From positions 1 to 15,267 of the forward strand of contig NZ_JBHRSA010000051.1 in NCBI RefSeq assembly GCF_042643145.1: DNA of 15,267 nucleotides, in the 5' to 3' direction. The stretch comes from Virgibacillus_O xinjiangensis. GTDB lineage: Bacteria; Bacillota; Bacilli; Bacillales; Amphibacillaceae. The notes under the pieces are model-generated. The model was given only the letters and a program-made list of their open reading frames with translations, had not been told where the DNA came from and ran no database searches. Below, one piece after another: positions 15,137 to 15,267 of the stretch (positions are counted from its first letter, which is position 1; each line of letters opens with the position of its first letter). The translations under genes and the position numbers were made by a program.

Positions 15137-15201
15137 TTGCCTCCAGGAGCACAGACCATTCCCTTTCCGCGGACGAACGCCCGAGCCTCCTCGTGAAAAC
15201 C
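15137..15201 (-). repeat. truncated GC-rich Bacillaceae interspersed repeat
   Basis: Read on the minus strand, this segment contains GAGGAGGCTCGGGCGTTCG then TCCGCGGAAAGGGAATGG. I recognise the consensus of a repeat scattered through many Bacillaceae genomes (GAGGAGGCTC, then CGCCCGCGGAAAGCGAAG). Its GC content contrasts with the flanking hairpins. The usual 5' part, a GACCCCGCAGG-like segment, should lie beyond 15201, where an insertion sequence begins instead, so this copy appears truncated. Recognition is from memory. Confidence 0.65.
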
Positions 15202-15207
15202 TGTACT

Positions 15208-15247
15208 GCACCCCAATTATTGGACACCTAATCAATATTGGAGGTGC
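15208..15247 (+). promoter_or_regulatory. hairpin hiding the transposase ribosome binding site
   Basis: GCACC (15208-15212), CCAAT (15213-15217) and ATTG (15219-15222) pair with CAAT (15233-15236), ATTGG (15237-15241) and GGTGC (15243-15247): 14 pairs with one bulged base on each side. The Shine-Dalgarno GGAGGT (15240-15245) is within the 3' arm. A transcript entering from outside the element would fold and hide it. Confidence 0.6.
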
Positions 15248-15252
15248 TTCAA

Positions 15253-15267
15253 ATGCAAGATCAGTCT
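15253..15267 (+). CDS. transposase first frame (OrfA), first five codons (partial)
   Basis: An ATG at 15253, seven bases after GGAGGT (15240-15245), opens a frame (MQDQS) that runs off the window. Identity as OrfA rests on its position just inside an IS150-like end, not on its own sequence, which is too short to recognise. Confidence 0.5.

Larger units (their letters stand above)
15202..15267 (+). mobile_element. left end of an IS3-family (IS150-like) insertion sequence
   Basis: TGTACTGCACCCC at 15202-15214 followed by TTGGACA resembles the terminal inverted repeat of IS150-group IS3 elements, which begin TGTACTGCACCC. A ribosome binding site and a start codon follow within 52 bases, as expected for the first transposase frame. 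The rest lies outside the window, so the right inverted repeat and target duplication cannot be checked. Confidence 0.72.

Noticed and set aside
15038..15235. Minus-strand 65-codon frame containing RGGSGVRPRKGNG
   Set aside because: This is the typical spurious translation of the GC-rich Bacillaceae repeat running into terminator stems; not a real gene.
1..15267. CRISPR array, phage genes, toxin-antitoxin pair or tRNA genes
   Set aside because: No regularly spaced repeats, no such proteins and no cloverleaf were seen on either strand.

Overview
The window comes from a low-to-moderate GC, salt-adapted member of the Bacillaceae (Halobacillus, Virgibacillus or Oceanobacillus type). The reasons are strong Bacillus-style ribosome binding sites, TTG/GTG starts, an S-box leader on cysH, a complete ectoine operon, and siroheme genes arranged like the ylnDEF genes of Bacillus subtilis. 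The exact genus cannot be fixed from this sequence.

Layout. Bases 1-18 are the 3' end of a 5S rRNA, followed by a perfect 16-bp terminator, so the window starts at the end of an rRNA operon. Bases 63-1110 hold no intact gene. They do contain a heavily decayed gene for a two-CBS-domain protein (about 301-712, two frameshifts and four stops) with its terminator still recognisable. Next is ectA-ectB-ectC (1111-3417), which makes the compatible solute ectoine from aspartate semialdehyde; it ends in a clear terminator. ectA has an excellent Shine-Dalgarno sequence, but the codon at the right distance is ATT.

From 3503 to 15135 lies one long sulfate-assimilation unit: a sigma-A promoter, a divergent SAM-I (S-box) riboswitch, then cysH, cysJ, cysI, a uroporphyrinogen-III methyltransferase, sirB, sirC, a HemD-like protein, sat, an SLC13-type permease with two TrkA-C domains, and cysC, ending in two consecutive hairpins. 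It encodes sulfate uptake, activation to APS and PAPS, reduction to sulfite, reduction to sulfide, and the siroheme cofactor that sulfite reductase needs. The 260-base gap between cysH and cysJ looks like a second regulatory region, with a LysR-type dyad, an extended -10 and a structured leader.

The right edge (15137-15267) has a truncated copy of a GC-rich repeat common in Bacillaceae. It is interrupted by the left end of an IS3-family (IS150-like) insertion sequence whose transposase ribosome binding site is buried in a hairpin.

I do not see a wholly new system. The most useful observations are the CBS pseudogene, the ATT start, the eroded S-box, the cysJ leader, the permease choice, and the nested repeat/IS junction.
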